A stretch of DNA of 18,638 nt, taken from NCBI GenBank assembly GCA_012964265.1, contig DTUH01000296.1, positions 5,594-24,231 on the forward strand. Direction: 5' to 3'. The notes under the pieces were generated by a model, which worked only from the letters and a program-made list of their open reading frames with translations, searched no databases and was not told the DNA's origin. The stretch comes from Candidatus Lambdaproteobacteria bacterium (lineage in GTDB: Bacteria; SAR324; NAC60-12). The position numbers and the translations under genes were made by a program. Positions 1-7,705 of this stretch are shown here, piece by piece. Each line of letters opens with the position of its first letter. Position 1 is the stretch's first letter.

Positions 1-1785
1 AATATCCGTGAGTTGCGTGAAAACGTAAATTATGTGCCGGCAAGATGTCGTTACAAAGTTTACATTATTGATGAGGCGCACATGCTCACTCTTGAATCTT
101 TCAACGCATTGCTGAAAACTTTGGAAGAACCGCCGCCGTATGTAAAATTTATTTTTGCTACAACAGATCCTCACAAAGTTCCGCAGACCATTATTTCCCG
201 CTGTCAACGTTATGATTTTTTGAGAATTCCGGTAAAGACGATGGCGGATTTTTTGGAAAAAGTTGTCAGGGATGAAAAGCTTGAACTGTCGCGCAAGGCA
301 TTGGAAATGATAGCGCGAAATTCGGTGGGTGGAATGCGGGACGCTTTGACGGCAATTGATCAAATTCTCAGTTTTACCGGAACAACTGCGTCTGACCAGA
401 AAGTGGCACAGATACTTGGAATACTGGATAGTGAATCCCGTTTTGCCTTCTTGGAGGCACTGCTGAAAAAGAATGAAGGTGAGGCTCTGCGCTATTTTCA
501 GGAACTGCAGGAGCATGGACATGATGCACATGATATTTTGTCGGACTTGTTACAAACAATTAAAACCACTGCACTTGTACGGACTTTAGGCACAAATCAG
601 GCTTTGTTCCAGGATATTTCGTCAGATGATTTGGAAGTCTTTGCGACTTTAGCCAAAGTTGTAAGTGCAAATGAGTTGCAGCAGATTTTTCATATTTTGC
701 TTGAACTGGAAGAGCAGATGAAACGCAGCACGCACACGAAAATTTGTTTTGAAATGGTAATTCTTCAAATTGCGTCGATTGAACCTCTGGTAGGTCTTCC
801 CGAGATAATCAGTGAAATACAGAATATTCGCAGTGGAGAACCTCCCGCAGCTGCAAATACCGCAAACTCAGCTTCGGCATCAATTGTGTCGGCAGAATCC
901 CCGGTGTCCGGAACAGATGATTCAGCGGGAAATCATCAGCAATCAGAATCGGCAAAGTCCGGATACAAAAAACAAATTGTGGATGCCTCTGTTATCAGAA
1001 ACATTTTGCAGTCCGGAACAGGAAAACCGCCTGAAAAAGCGCACAGACCTTCGAAGGCTGTTGATTCGGTTCAGGAACCGCCTGTTACACAAATTAAAGA
1101 TCCGGAACAAAAGGATTTTACTCAGATAAACGAAGATAGTTCGTATGTTGCGGAAACCGCTTTTTATCCGGAAAAAACAGAGGAAGTGGAAAATTTGACT
1201 CATGTAATTTCTCCTGCAACATCGTCGGCAAATTCTCCAGCATTTTCTGCGGATACCTCTCCGGAAATTCCGCCAGCAATTTTTCCGGAATCTTCTACGG
1301 AAAATTCTCCGGAAACTCAAGCTGCTAGTGTAGAGACGACTGACAATGAAAAAGGGGATGTTCTGCATAATTCGGTCGAAACAGTTGAAAAACCTCCAAC
1401 GGAGTGGTCTGATTTTTCTGCGGAGGTTCAAAAACGTTCTCCATTACTTGCGAGTTTTATCCGCAATGCTGTACCCCAGAGTTTAGCTGGATCACAATTG
1501 AAGTTGGGTTACAAAAACGGGAAGTATGCCTCGATGTTTACTGAACAAAACAGAGAGCTGCTGGAGACAATTGCCTCAGAATGGTGCGGTCATGCAGTTC
1601 ATGTGAGTTGTGAAATTACGCCAATTGTTACTTCGATGCAAACCATAGTCGAATGTGAACAAATTCTTTTAGAGCAGAAAAAAGAATTAAAACGAAAAAA
1701 TGCCAGAGAATTTCCGCAAGTCAAGGATATCCTCTCTGTGTTTACAAACAGCAAAATTACCGCTATTGAATTTGCCGATGCCTGA
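1..1785 (+). CDS. dnaX: DNA polymerase III subunit gamma/tau, 3' part (5' end outside window)
   Basis: Clamp-loader ATPase subunit that loads the beta clamp and ties the replicase together. The frame is open from base 1, so the N-terminal Walker A and most of the zinc module lie outside the window. Visible are the Walker B motif DEAH (nt 70-81), the FATTDPHKVPQTIISRCQRYDF region with sensor 1 and the SRC arginine finger (about nt 163-225), the NSVGGMRDALTAIDQ domain II signature (about nt 322-366), and the domain III collar to about nt 800. A low-complexity Ser/Pro/Glu/Ala linker follows (about nt 820-1400), then a short globular C-terminal domain starting near WSDFSAEVQKR. I saw no E. coli-type A AAA AAG slippery heptamer in the reading frame, so there is no sequence support for a frameshifted gamma form. 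ybaB follows after 64 nt. The identity is secure; the missing 5' end is the only limitation. Confidence 0.97.
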   Translation, partial: NIRELRENVNYVPARCRYKVYIIDEAHMLTLESFNALLKTLEEPPPYVKFIFATTDPHKVPQTIISRCQRYDFLRIPVKTMADFLEKVVRDEKLELSRKALEMIARNSVGGMRDALTAIDQILSFTGTTASDQKVAQILGILDSESRFAFLEALLKKNEGEALRYFQELQEHGHDAHDILSDLLQTIKTTALVRTLGTNQALFQDISSDDLEVFATLAKVVSANELQQIFHILLELEEQMKRSTHTKICFEMVILQIASIEPLVGLPEIISEIQNIRSGEPPAAANTANSASASIVSAESPVSGTDDSAGNHQQSESAKSGYKKQIVDASVIRNILQSGTGKPPEKAHRPSKAVDSVQEPPVTQIKDPEQKDFTQINEDSSYVAETAFYPEKTEEVENLTHVISPATSSANSPAFSADTSPEIPPAIFPESSTENSPETQAASVETTDNEKGDVLHNSVETVEKPPTEWSDFSAEVQKRSPLLASFIRNAVPQSLAGSQLKLGYKNGKYASMFTEQNRELLETIASEWCGHAVHVSCEITPIVTSMQTIVECEQILLEQKKELKRKNAREFPQVKDILSVFTNSKITAIEFADA

Positions 1786-1849
1786 AGAGCTGGAGAAGAC
1801 ACACTTTTTACAATGAATAATTTAAACTTTTTAAATAACGGAGTACACA

Positions 1850-2185
1850 ATGATTGACATGAATGAAATGCTGAAAAAGGCTCAGGAACTTTCTGAAACC
1901 ATGAAGCAGCAACAGGAGGAACTTGCCAAGCAAACATTCTCTGTTTCCGTAGGTGGAGAAATGGTAAAAATGACTTTCAACGGAAAACAGGAAGCAAAAA
2001 GTATTGTAATTGATCCGGAAGTTGTAGATGTGGATGATATTGAAACTCTTCAGGATTTAATCCTTTCTGCTGTAAATGAAGGTCTAAGACAAAGTCAGAA
2101 AAACATGCAGAATTCTCTTGGACAGCAAATAGGAAAAATGACTGGAGGAATGGATTTTTTAAGTTTGCTGAATCCAAAATCATGA
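1850..2185 (+). CDS. ybaB: YbaB/EbfC family nucleoid-associated protein
   Basis: Small DNA-binding protein of the YbaB/EbfC family, which forms a dimer with a tweezer-like shape. Encoded directly downstream of dnaX, as in many bacteria. The 111-residue product starts MIDMNEMLKKAQELSETMKQ, has the family core GGEMVKMTFNGKQEAKSIVIDP (about residues 35-56), and ends with GKMTGGMDFLSLLNP, all typical. The ATG at 1850 follows a purine-rich ACGGAG about 8 nt upstream. The length matches the usual 100-115 residues. The gene commonly found next, recR, is absent here; a lipoate-ligase-family gene follows after 17 nt. The role in nucleoid organisation is known for the family and not shown by this sequence. 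Confidence 0.95.
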   Translation: MIDMNEMLKKAQELSETMKQQQEELAKQTFSVSVGGEMVKMTFNGKQEAKSIVIDPEVVDVDDIETLQDLILSAVNEGLRQSQKNMQNSLGQQIGKMTGGMDFLSLLNPKS

Positions 2186-2202
2186 CTATTTAAGAATTAG
2201 AA

Positions 2203-3078
2203 ATGCGAATCTGGCGTCTGATCGAGGACATTTCTCGTTCCGGCAGTTTCAATATGGCAGCAGATCAGGTTCTGCTGGAAAATTATAGCCGGGATTCGTA
2301 TCCGGTTTTCAGGGTTTATGACTGGGAATGTCCTACTCTTTCACTTGGCCGGAATGAAAAGTTGGACAGGCACATAGATTTGGAGGTGTGCAGTAATCTC
2401 GGAATACCGGTCGTCCGCCGAACAACAGGCGGTAAAGCCGTTTTGCATGGTTTTGATCTGACATATTCTTTGGTTGGCGGAGTTCTGGATCAAAATTTTA
2501 ACGGAGGTGTACTGGACAACTATCGTTTTCTTGCACAAGGATTTTACGCCTTTTTCAAAAAGCTTGGTCTAAAACCTGAACTGCAGGAAAGAAGTCGGAA
2601 AAAGAAAAAAACCGATCCTCACGTTTGCTTTGCTGAACCGTCTGCTTATGAAATTTTAGTCGAAGGTAGAAAAATAATCGGCAGCGCGCAAAGAATCAGA
2701 AATTTACGTGGACCGGATACTTCGTCTTATAGAGTGTTCCTGCAGCACGGTTCTATTCCACTCAATGATTCAGTTCCCCTCATTGCTCAAATCTTCCCTT
2801 ACTCCAGAGAAGAAAACTTGCGGAACGATATGCATTCACTTGAATCTGCTGGAATATATCCGGAACTCTCCAAACAGGAATTACGTCAGCAACTGCTTGA
2901 ATGCCTGGAAGAAACATTTGAGTTGGAATGGGAACAACGAGGTTGGAGTGAGGAGGAATTGAGTATGATTTCTGACTGTGAAACAGCATTGGCTATCGGT
3001 AACCCAATTAAACCCATCACTTACAGGAAACATGGAAATCAAACAATCCGTGACCGAGGAACAGATTTGTGCTTTTGA
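2203..3078 (+). CDS. lipM: Lipoate-protein ligase A family, probably octanoyltransferase LipM; C-terminus possibly altered
   Basis: Predicted to transfer octanoate (or lipoate) to lipoyl domains of 2-oxoacid dehydrogenases or GcvH. The BPL/LplA/LipB fold is marked by RRTTGGKAVLHGFDLTYS (residues 72-89), GRKIIGSAQR (155-164) with the conserved Lys157, and LQHGSIPL (180-187). Cys142 in CFAEPSAYE sits where LipM octanoyltransferases carry their catalytic Cys. Ligases of the E. coli LplA type lack it, so LipM is the better guess. The ATG at 2203 is 17 nt after ybaB, and no strong Shine-Dalgarno is visible. The last residues (about 278-291) are translated from bases that also encode the start of the dioxygenase relic, a 47-nt overlap. 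The native C-terminus may therefore have been replaced. Family confident; LipM versus LplA moderate. Confidence 0.85.
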   Translation: MRIWRLIEDISRSGSFNMAADQVLLENYSRDSYPVFRVYDWECPTLSLGRNEKLDRHIDLEVCSNLGIPVVRRTTGGKAVLHGFDLTYSLVGGVLDQNFNGGVLDNYRFLAQGFYAFFKKLGLKPELQERSRKKKKTDPHVCFAEPSAYEILVEGRKIIGSAQRIRNLRGPDTSSYRVFLQHGSIPLNDSVPLIAQIFPYSREENLRNDMHSLESAGIYPELSKQELRQQLLECLEETFELEWEQRGWSEEELSMISDCETALAIGNPIKPITYRKHGNQTIRDRGTDLCF

Positions 3079-3484
3079 AGAAAATGGAGTGGTTGAATTT
3101 ATTTCTGGATCACACCTCTGGGGCAAGTGGTTTCAACCCGAAAACTTCGATCCGGTGGACAGCGCTTCCTACGAAGAGAACCCGGATTTTGTCAAGATAC
3201 CTGACATACAAGCGGAACGCGAGCAGCACAAGATCGTAGCCTGGGACATGGCTCCGGGTGACGTTCTGGCCTTCCATGCACTCATCGTTCACGGCTCCGG
3301 CGGAAACCACAGCAACTCCACTCGACGTCGTGGTTACGTAGTTCGCTATACCGGACGCGAAGCTGTCTATTGCACCGATCCGGGCTCGCAACCGGGAAAC
3401 TGCAACCCTAACCTCAATGACGGAGAAATTCTAGACAGTCAGCAATATCCGGTGGTCTGGCAAAACGGGGAGTACGTTTATTGA
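3032..3484 (+). pseudogene. Phytanoyl-CoA dioxygenase (PhyH)-family remnant with large in-frame internal deletion
   Basis: The 150-codon frame starts at ATG 3032, preceded by ACAGGA. Residues 1-21 (MEIKQSVTEEQICAFEENGV...) look like the usual PhyH N-terminus. Residue 22 onward jumps straight to the C-terminal half: EFISGSHLWGKW, then MAPGDVLAFHALIVHGSGGN with the distal iron-binding His, then RRRGYVVRYTG with the 2-oxoglutarate-binding Arg. The HxD iron motif and about half the normal ~260-280 residues are missing, with the join near nt 3095. It cannot be an active non-haem iron dioxygenase as it stands. Bases 3121-3480 are 55% GC (197 of 360 counted), against about 41% around it, which suggests acquired DNA. 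Alternative: an amplification or assembly deletion of an intact gene. Confidence 0.85.
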
Positions 3485-3543
3485 TTTCGATAAACATAAA
3501 ATCAAAATGAACGCAATCTCCAGAAACGCCCAATTCCTTTCAC

Positions 3544-3726
3544 ATGACCTCGGTGGAATTCCGGAAACGAGGCCACGTCTTGATCGCCTGGATCACCGAC
3601 TACTGGGAACGCATCGAATCGCTTCCAGTACTGCCTGCCATCGGTGATCTTTGCCGGGAACAAGGAATCTGGTTCCACATTGACGGAGCGATGTCGGGCA
3701 CCGCGGTTGCCATTCAGCAGCAATAA
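3544..3726 (+). pseudogene. Group II PLP-dependent decarboxylase remnant (N-terminus fused to mid-protein fragment)
   Basis: The 60-codon frame starts MTSVEFRKRGHVLIAWITDYWERIESLPV, closely matching the N-terminus of the aromatic-amino-acid-decarboxylase-like family (PF00282). It then passes without a break into PAIGDLCREQGIWFHIDGAMSGTA, a segment that normally lies about 200 residues further on and carries the PLP-contacting Asp (HIDGAMSG). It stops six residues later at AIQQQ and TAA. The catalytic Lys region and all of the C-terminal half are missing. The apparent join is near nt 3631-3634. GC over 3541-3720 is 57% (103 of 180). It lies 59 nt after the PhyH relic on the same strand and ends inside a terminator-like hairpin. 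A functional 60-residue peptide is not supported. Confidence 0.8.
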
Positions 3727-3771
3727 GTCCGACTTACATTTGCTTCCTTTCCGGAATCTGTCGGGCTTTTT
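3725..3771 (+). terminator. Probable rho-independent terminator after the + strand genes
   Basis: AAGTCCGAC (3725-3733) pairs with GTCGGGCTT (3760-3768), a 9-bp stem containing one U-G pair, followed by TTTTTG. The odd pair is U-G only in + strand RNA and would be an A-C mismatch in - strand RNA, so the structure favours the + transcript ending before the convergent priA 3' end at 3779. The loop is long (26 nt) and contains the palindrome TTCCGGAA. Confidence 0.65.
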
Positions 3772-3778
3772 GTAGTCT

Positions 3779-6226
3779 TCAAAGCAAATTATGAGGATCT
3801 ACATCAATCTGAATCAATTCATCACGTCTGGTTGAAGGTACGGATTCAAAAACAAGTTTCAATAAATGTAAAATAGGCCGCACATTTTCTGCTTTCAGTA
3901 AGAGTTGCCAGCGAAAACGGTTGCGCAACTTTTTCATCGGAGCTTCAATTGGCCCAATTACTTCAATAGTTTCAGCTTTGGAGTTGGACTCTGCATGACT
4001 AACAGGACTTGTTTGTGAAAAAATCTTTTGTATCTTTTCGGCAAGTTCCCGTGCAATACTTTCCGCGCGTTCTTCACGCGGACTGCTGCAGACAATCAAG
4101 CTTAGTGAATGAAAAGGAGGCATCCTGAGGTTTTGTCGGCGTTCCAGTTCAAGTTCCCTGAATTTAGTGGTATCGTGTTCTTTTGCGCAGAGCAAACTGT
4201 GGTGTCGTGGATTATGTGTTTGAATCAGCACCTTTCCAGGTTTGTGGCCGCGACCGGCACGTCCGGCAACTTGTGTCAAAAGTTGAAACGTTCGTTCACT
4301 TGCACGGAAATCCGGAATATTCAGTGATAAATCTGATAAAATTACTCCCACCAGGGTTACTTCCGGAAAGTCATGGCCTTTAGTTACCAATTGTGTACCT
4401 ATCACGATATCGACCTCGTGTTTACGGATACGGTCATGCATTTTCGAGAGAGCATGTTTTCCATGCAGCGTGTCGCGATCCATCCGCAAAATACGCGCTT
4501 CCGGAAAAAACATTTTAAGATTTTCTTCAACTTGCTCAGTTCCGGTACCGATAATTATGGGAACATGATCAGTTCCGCAATCCGGACATCTATTTTGCAG
4601 AGGTTTTATAAAATCACATTGATGACAGCGCACCTGATTTGCAGCTTGATGGTAAACCAGACTCAAACTGCAGTTGGGGCAAGTGTAAGTAGTTTCACAC
4701 TTTGAACAACGTACCAAAGGCGCAAATCCGCGGCGATTCAAGAATACAATGCTTTGCTCTTTTTTCAACAGGCGTAGACGCAGGGATTCAACCAATTCAC
4801 TGGAAAAATAGGGACTGCCTTTTTGGCTTTGAACCGTTTTCATATCCAGAAGTTTGACTTCCGGCAGGAGTACTTGATGGATACGGGACGTTAAGCGCAA
4901 TAGCTCATATTTCTCATTATTCACATTGTTTGCAGATTCCAGCGAAGGTGTTGCAGAACCAAGCAAAACGGTTGCGTTTGCGGCAAATCCACGATAAATT
5001 GCTGTATCACGTCCGTGATAACGCGGGGACTCTCCCTGTTTGTATGAAGGGTCGTGCTCTTCATCAATCACAATCAGCCCCAAATTCTTTAATGGAGAAA
5101 ATACAGCGCTGCGTGCACCTATGACGATTGTAGCAATTCCGTTACGTACTCTCGACCACTCATCAAAGCGTTCACCGTCATCCATTCCGCTATGTAAAAC
5201 CGCCACAAGGTCTCCAAAACGAGAGCGGAAACGGTTGACAAGTTGCGGTGTGAGTGAAATTTCAGGCACCAGTACTAAAGATGATTTGCCCAAGTTGCGT
5301 GCGGCACGTACTGCATGAAGATAAACTTCAGTTTTTCCACTGCCGGTTACTCCCTCGAGCAAAAAAGTGCGGTATGCCCCTTTCTTAAGTGAATCAGAAA
5401 GCTCGTCAAATGCAAATTTCTGCTCCGGATTTAAAGCCTGAAATGGTTCTTTCTCAGGAAGTCCACCTTCCATAAAACGACGATAAATCCGTTTTTCAAA
5501 AAAATCAACGAAACCTTCTTCTTTCAGTTTTTTTAAGATATGTGATGGAGCATTGACTCTGTTTTGAATGTCACTCCAGCAAATCTTTGGATTTTCTTTC
5601 AGGATTTCAAATATATGCTGACGTTTTGTTTTGCGTCGTTTAACAGCTGTTTTTGCTTCATCAGGTTTTAGCAGGCAGACCCAGCGTTCCATTTTTGGTT
5701 TTGCTTTTTGTCCGAGAAAAACATGTGTTGTACGAAGATCACCGTTTGCAAGCCAACGTCGCAAAAGTTGGTGATCGTGTTTGTCAGGATTGCATTTGAG
5801 CCACTCCTGCTGGGTCCATGCAGCTTGTGATCGAATCAGGGAAAGCGGTAGTTCACTCAGTTTTTCCAACTGCGGAAGTGAGTTTGATTGGGCAGTAAAG
5901 GTGGTGCGTAAGCGCAAGGTTAGTCCGCCAGGAATTGCGGCATTAAGTGTTTCGCCCCAGGCACAAAAATAATATTCAGAAGTCCACTTGGTGAGTTCGA
6001 GCATTTCTGCCGAAAAAAGGGGTTCCTCATCAACCAGTGTTTCAACCTGTTTCAGCCTGGCAAAACTTGAATGCTCTTTAACACCAACGACAACACCTCC
6101 TTTTTTTTGCGAACCAAAAGGTACGAGTACCTGTAAACCTGCTTCAGGAAATCGAGCGAGATTATCCGGCCAGCGATAATCAAAAGTATTACGAAGGGGT
6201 AAATTTAGGGCAACTTCAACGATCAT
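3779..6226 (-). CDS. priA: Primosomal protein N' (replication restart helicase PriA)
   Basis: 3'-to-5' superfamily 2 helicase that recognises stalled forks and reloads the replisome. At 815 residues it is full length (E. coli about 730, many others about 800). The N-terminal 3'-end-binding domain (MIVEVALNLPLRNTFDYRWP) is followed by Walker A GVTGSGKT (292-299), Walker B DEEH (388-391), SATPS (424-428), eight zinc-binding Cys (507, 510, 516, 519, 534, 537, 547, 550), the motif V-like GTQLVTKGHDFP (from 610) and the motif VI QVAGRAGRG (652-660). All key residues are present. The ATG at 6226 lies 3 nt after the stop of the upstream cupin gene, which implies translational coupling. It is the last gene of the three-gene operon and converges on the + strand relics. 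Confidence 0.97.
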   Translation of the reverse strand: MIVEVALNLPLRNTFDYRWPDNLARFPEAGLQVLVPFGSQKKGGVVVGVKEHSSFARLKQVETLVDEEPLFSAEMLELTKWTSEYYFCAWGETLNAAIPGGLTLRLRTTFTAQSNSLPQLEKLSELPLSLIRSQAAWTQQEWLKCNPDKHDHQLLRRWLANGDLRTTHVFLGQKAKPKMERWVCLLKPDEAKTAVKRRKTKRQHIFEILKENPKICWSDIQNRVNAPSHILKKLKEEGFVDFFEKRIYRRFMEGGLPEKEPFQALNPEQKFAFDELSDSLKKGAYRTFLLEGVTGSGKTEVYLHAVRAARNLGKSSLVLVPEISLTPQLVNRFRSRFGDLVAVLHSGMDDGERFDEWSRVRNGIATIVIGARSAVFSPLKNLGLIVIDEEHDPSYKQGESPRYHGRDTAIYRGFAANATVLLGSATPSLESANNVNNEKYELLRLTSRIHQVLLPEVKLLDMKTVQSQKGSPYFSSELVESLRLRLLKKEQSIVFLNRRGFAPLVRCSKCETTYTCPNCSLSLVYHQAANQVRCHQCDFIKPLQNRCPDCGTDHVPIIIGTGTEQVEENLKMFFPEARILRMDRDTLHGKHALSKMHDRIRKHEVDIVIGTQLVTKGHDFPEVTLVGVILSDLSLNIPDFRASERTFQLLTQVAGRAGRGHKPGKVLIQTHNPRHHSLLCAKEHDTTKFRELELERRQNLRMPPFHSLSLIVCSSPREERAESIARELAEKIQKIFSQTSPVSHAESNSKAETIEVIGPIEAPMKKLRNRFRWQLLLKAENVRPILHLLKLVFESVPSTRRDELIQIDVDPHNLL

Positions 6227-6229
6227 GTG

Positions 6230-7702
6230 TCATTTCGGCATTGCCTTTAAACAAATCAACGGAATATTCCCTGTGCTTTTCAACCGATAACTTCCCATTC
6301 CCACTGGTAAAAACAAAGCTTCTTCATGATTCAAAATAACCGGGTTACCGTTTTCCGGAAAAACTGTGGCCTGTCCGGAGATGGTGATTAATAACCGGTA
6401 TTGACCGTCGAGTTGCTCTGCCCAAATCGCTTTTGCATCCAACGAAATACGGTCAGCAGTGAATTGGGGAAAATCTACAAAACGTTCCACCAGTAAACCT
6501 GCTGATTTGTGTAATCTTTCAAGTTGCGGCGCTTCATAAACTTGCGGAATCATTTTGTTTAGAGCGTCTTCGGTATCCCAATGATTTTGGGTGAGAACTT
6601 TTTGAGCATTCATCAAAATTAGGCGTTCATAGTGCGGTGTTTGAAATTCAATTACCTTTATTCCATGCCGTAAAGAGTGCATTTGGAAAACAGGAAAGCT
6701 GACAATATCACCAACTTTTACGGAAAAGTCACCCACAAAAGCAGCGGCTCTTTCCCGAAGTGCATGCTCCTGATCCGACAATTCCTGTGAGATAATTTCT
6801 TTATAATCATCGATTTGACGTCGAATCTTTTCGTATTCAGCAATAGCTTCTTTAAAATCTTTGAGTAGATATTCTGACCATTTTTTGCCGTGTTTTGCCT
6901 GATATTCAGAAATTTTATCCGGATGCAATCCTGCCTTGATGATTCCAGTTCCGGATGGCCAGGCGTTTTTATCAATTTCTGTCACCACATACACTTCCCA
7001 CTTTTCTTCATGCATTTCGTAGTACAAATCACCCACCACAACTTCCGCGACTGGATTGAGTGATTTGAGCAAAATCAAAGTTTCCGCATATTCTGCGAGC
7101 AGTTGTTTTTTTAGAAGATTCAGTGCATAAGGCAATTCTGTTTTTCCACATTCGTCTGTGACCTTTACCACACCACGTTTTTCAACTCCTGTGTACCAAC
7201 CTTCATGTCCCCATGGTTTTGGGATTTTGAGGACTTCAAGGCGTAATGGTTGTTCAGGATTGACGATTACGGCATGTCTATTTTTTGCCACAGATACGAG
7301 CGGAGCATCCGGGTTTTGTATGATTATTTCCTGAATAGTTTCCGGATCAAGCTTGTTTTTCCAGACACAGCCCCGCATTTTGAACGAAGTGTTTTGTTTT
7401 TTTTCATTCGTGTTTAGGATCTTTATCTCAATCAATTCCTGAAAACCGACGGACTCTGTGTTTCCGGTCCAAGGCTCCTTCCTTTTTTTCTCAATCAGGA
7501 GCAGAAACAGTTTTAGTTCAGGCAATTCAATTGCTGAAAATAAATAATCCGCAATTTGACCTGCATCAGGAAGTTCATTTTTTGTAAAATTATGTAGATT
7601 AAGTTGTGTAAACCAAATCCGTGATTCAGCTACTGAGTCCAAAAGGTGGGATATTTCCAAACAGGAAAGTAAATTATATTCAGTAATTTTAGCTGCAGTC
7701 AT
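6230..7702 (-). CDS. Phosphomannose isomerase (type I)-like cupin protein, divergent
   Basis: This 490-residue protein appears related to type I mannose-6-phosphate isomerases. Residues 162-172 (KPWGHEGWYTG) resemble the family's KPWG start. YYEMHEEKWEVYVV (227-240) aligns with the metal-binding QxH...E block, here ExH (Glu229, His231) with Glu236. FPVFQMHSLRHGIKVIEFQ (336-354) resembles the distal metal-His segment (His342). The C-terminal cupin LLITISGQATVF...LFLPVGMGSYRL (437-474) is typical. An unusual N-terminal ~150 residues have no motif I recognise, and a charged helical stretch (about 265-320) sits between the cupin blocks. The ATG at 7702 is 3 nt after the racemase-like stop. The fold assignment is inferred by eye, and the substrate is unknown. 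A non-enzymatic sugar-binding role is possible. Confidence 0.6.
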   Translation of the reverse strand: MTAAKITEYNLLSCLEISHLLDSVAESRIWFTQLNLHNFTKNELPDAGQIADYLFSAIELPELKLFLLLIEKKRKEPWTGNTESVGFQELIEIKILNTNEKKQNTSFKMRGCVWKNKLDPETIQEIIIQNPDAPLVSVAKNRHAVIVNPEQPLRLEVLKIPKPWGHEGWYTGVEKRGVVKVTDECGKTELPYALNLLKKQLLAEYAETLILLKSLNPVAEVVVGDLYYEMHEEKWEVYVVTEIDKNAWPSGTGIIKAGLHPDKISEYQAKHGKKWSEYLLKDFKEAIAEYEKIRRQIDDYKEIISQELSDQEHALRERAAAFVGDFSVKVGDIVSFPVFQMHSLRHGIKVIEFQTPHYERLILMNAQKVLTQNHWDTEDALNKMIPQVYEAPQLERLHKSAGLLVERFVDFPQFTADRISLDAKAIWAEQLDGQYRLLITISGQATVFPENGNPVILNHEEALFLPVGMGSYRLKSTGNIPLICLKAMPK

Positions 7703-7705
7703 GGA

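Noticed and set aside
943..1431. 162-codon antisense open frame in dnaX, rich in Arg, Phe and Cys
   Set aside because: It is the shadow of the low-complexity linker: the composition is abnormal, no motif or ribosome site is seen, and dnaX is certain on the other strand.
1679..1686. AAAAAAG in dnaX as a programmed frameshift site
   Set aside because: It reads AAA AAA G in frame, not A AAA AAG, and lies near the very end of the gene, so it could not make a gamma-like product.
3481..3505. TTGATTT/AAATCAA inverted repeat after the PhyH relic as a terminator
   Set aside because: It is AT-only apart from single G/C pairs, has no T-tract, and overlaps the stop codon; likely chance.
3507..3620. ATG at 3507 as an alternative start for the decarboxylase relic
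   Set aside because: It is in a different frame from the recognisable EFRKRGH sequence and shows no homology of its own.
4373..4705. 110-codon + strand frame inside priA
   Set aside because: It overlaps the zinc-binding and helicase region of a fully conserved priA; a shadow with no family resemblance.
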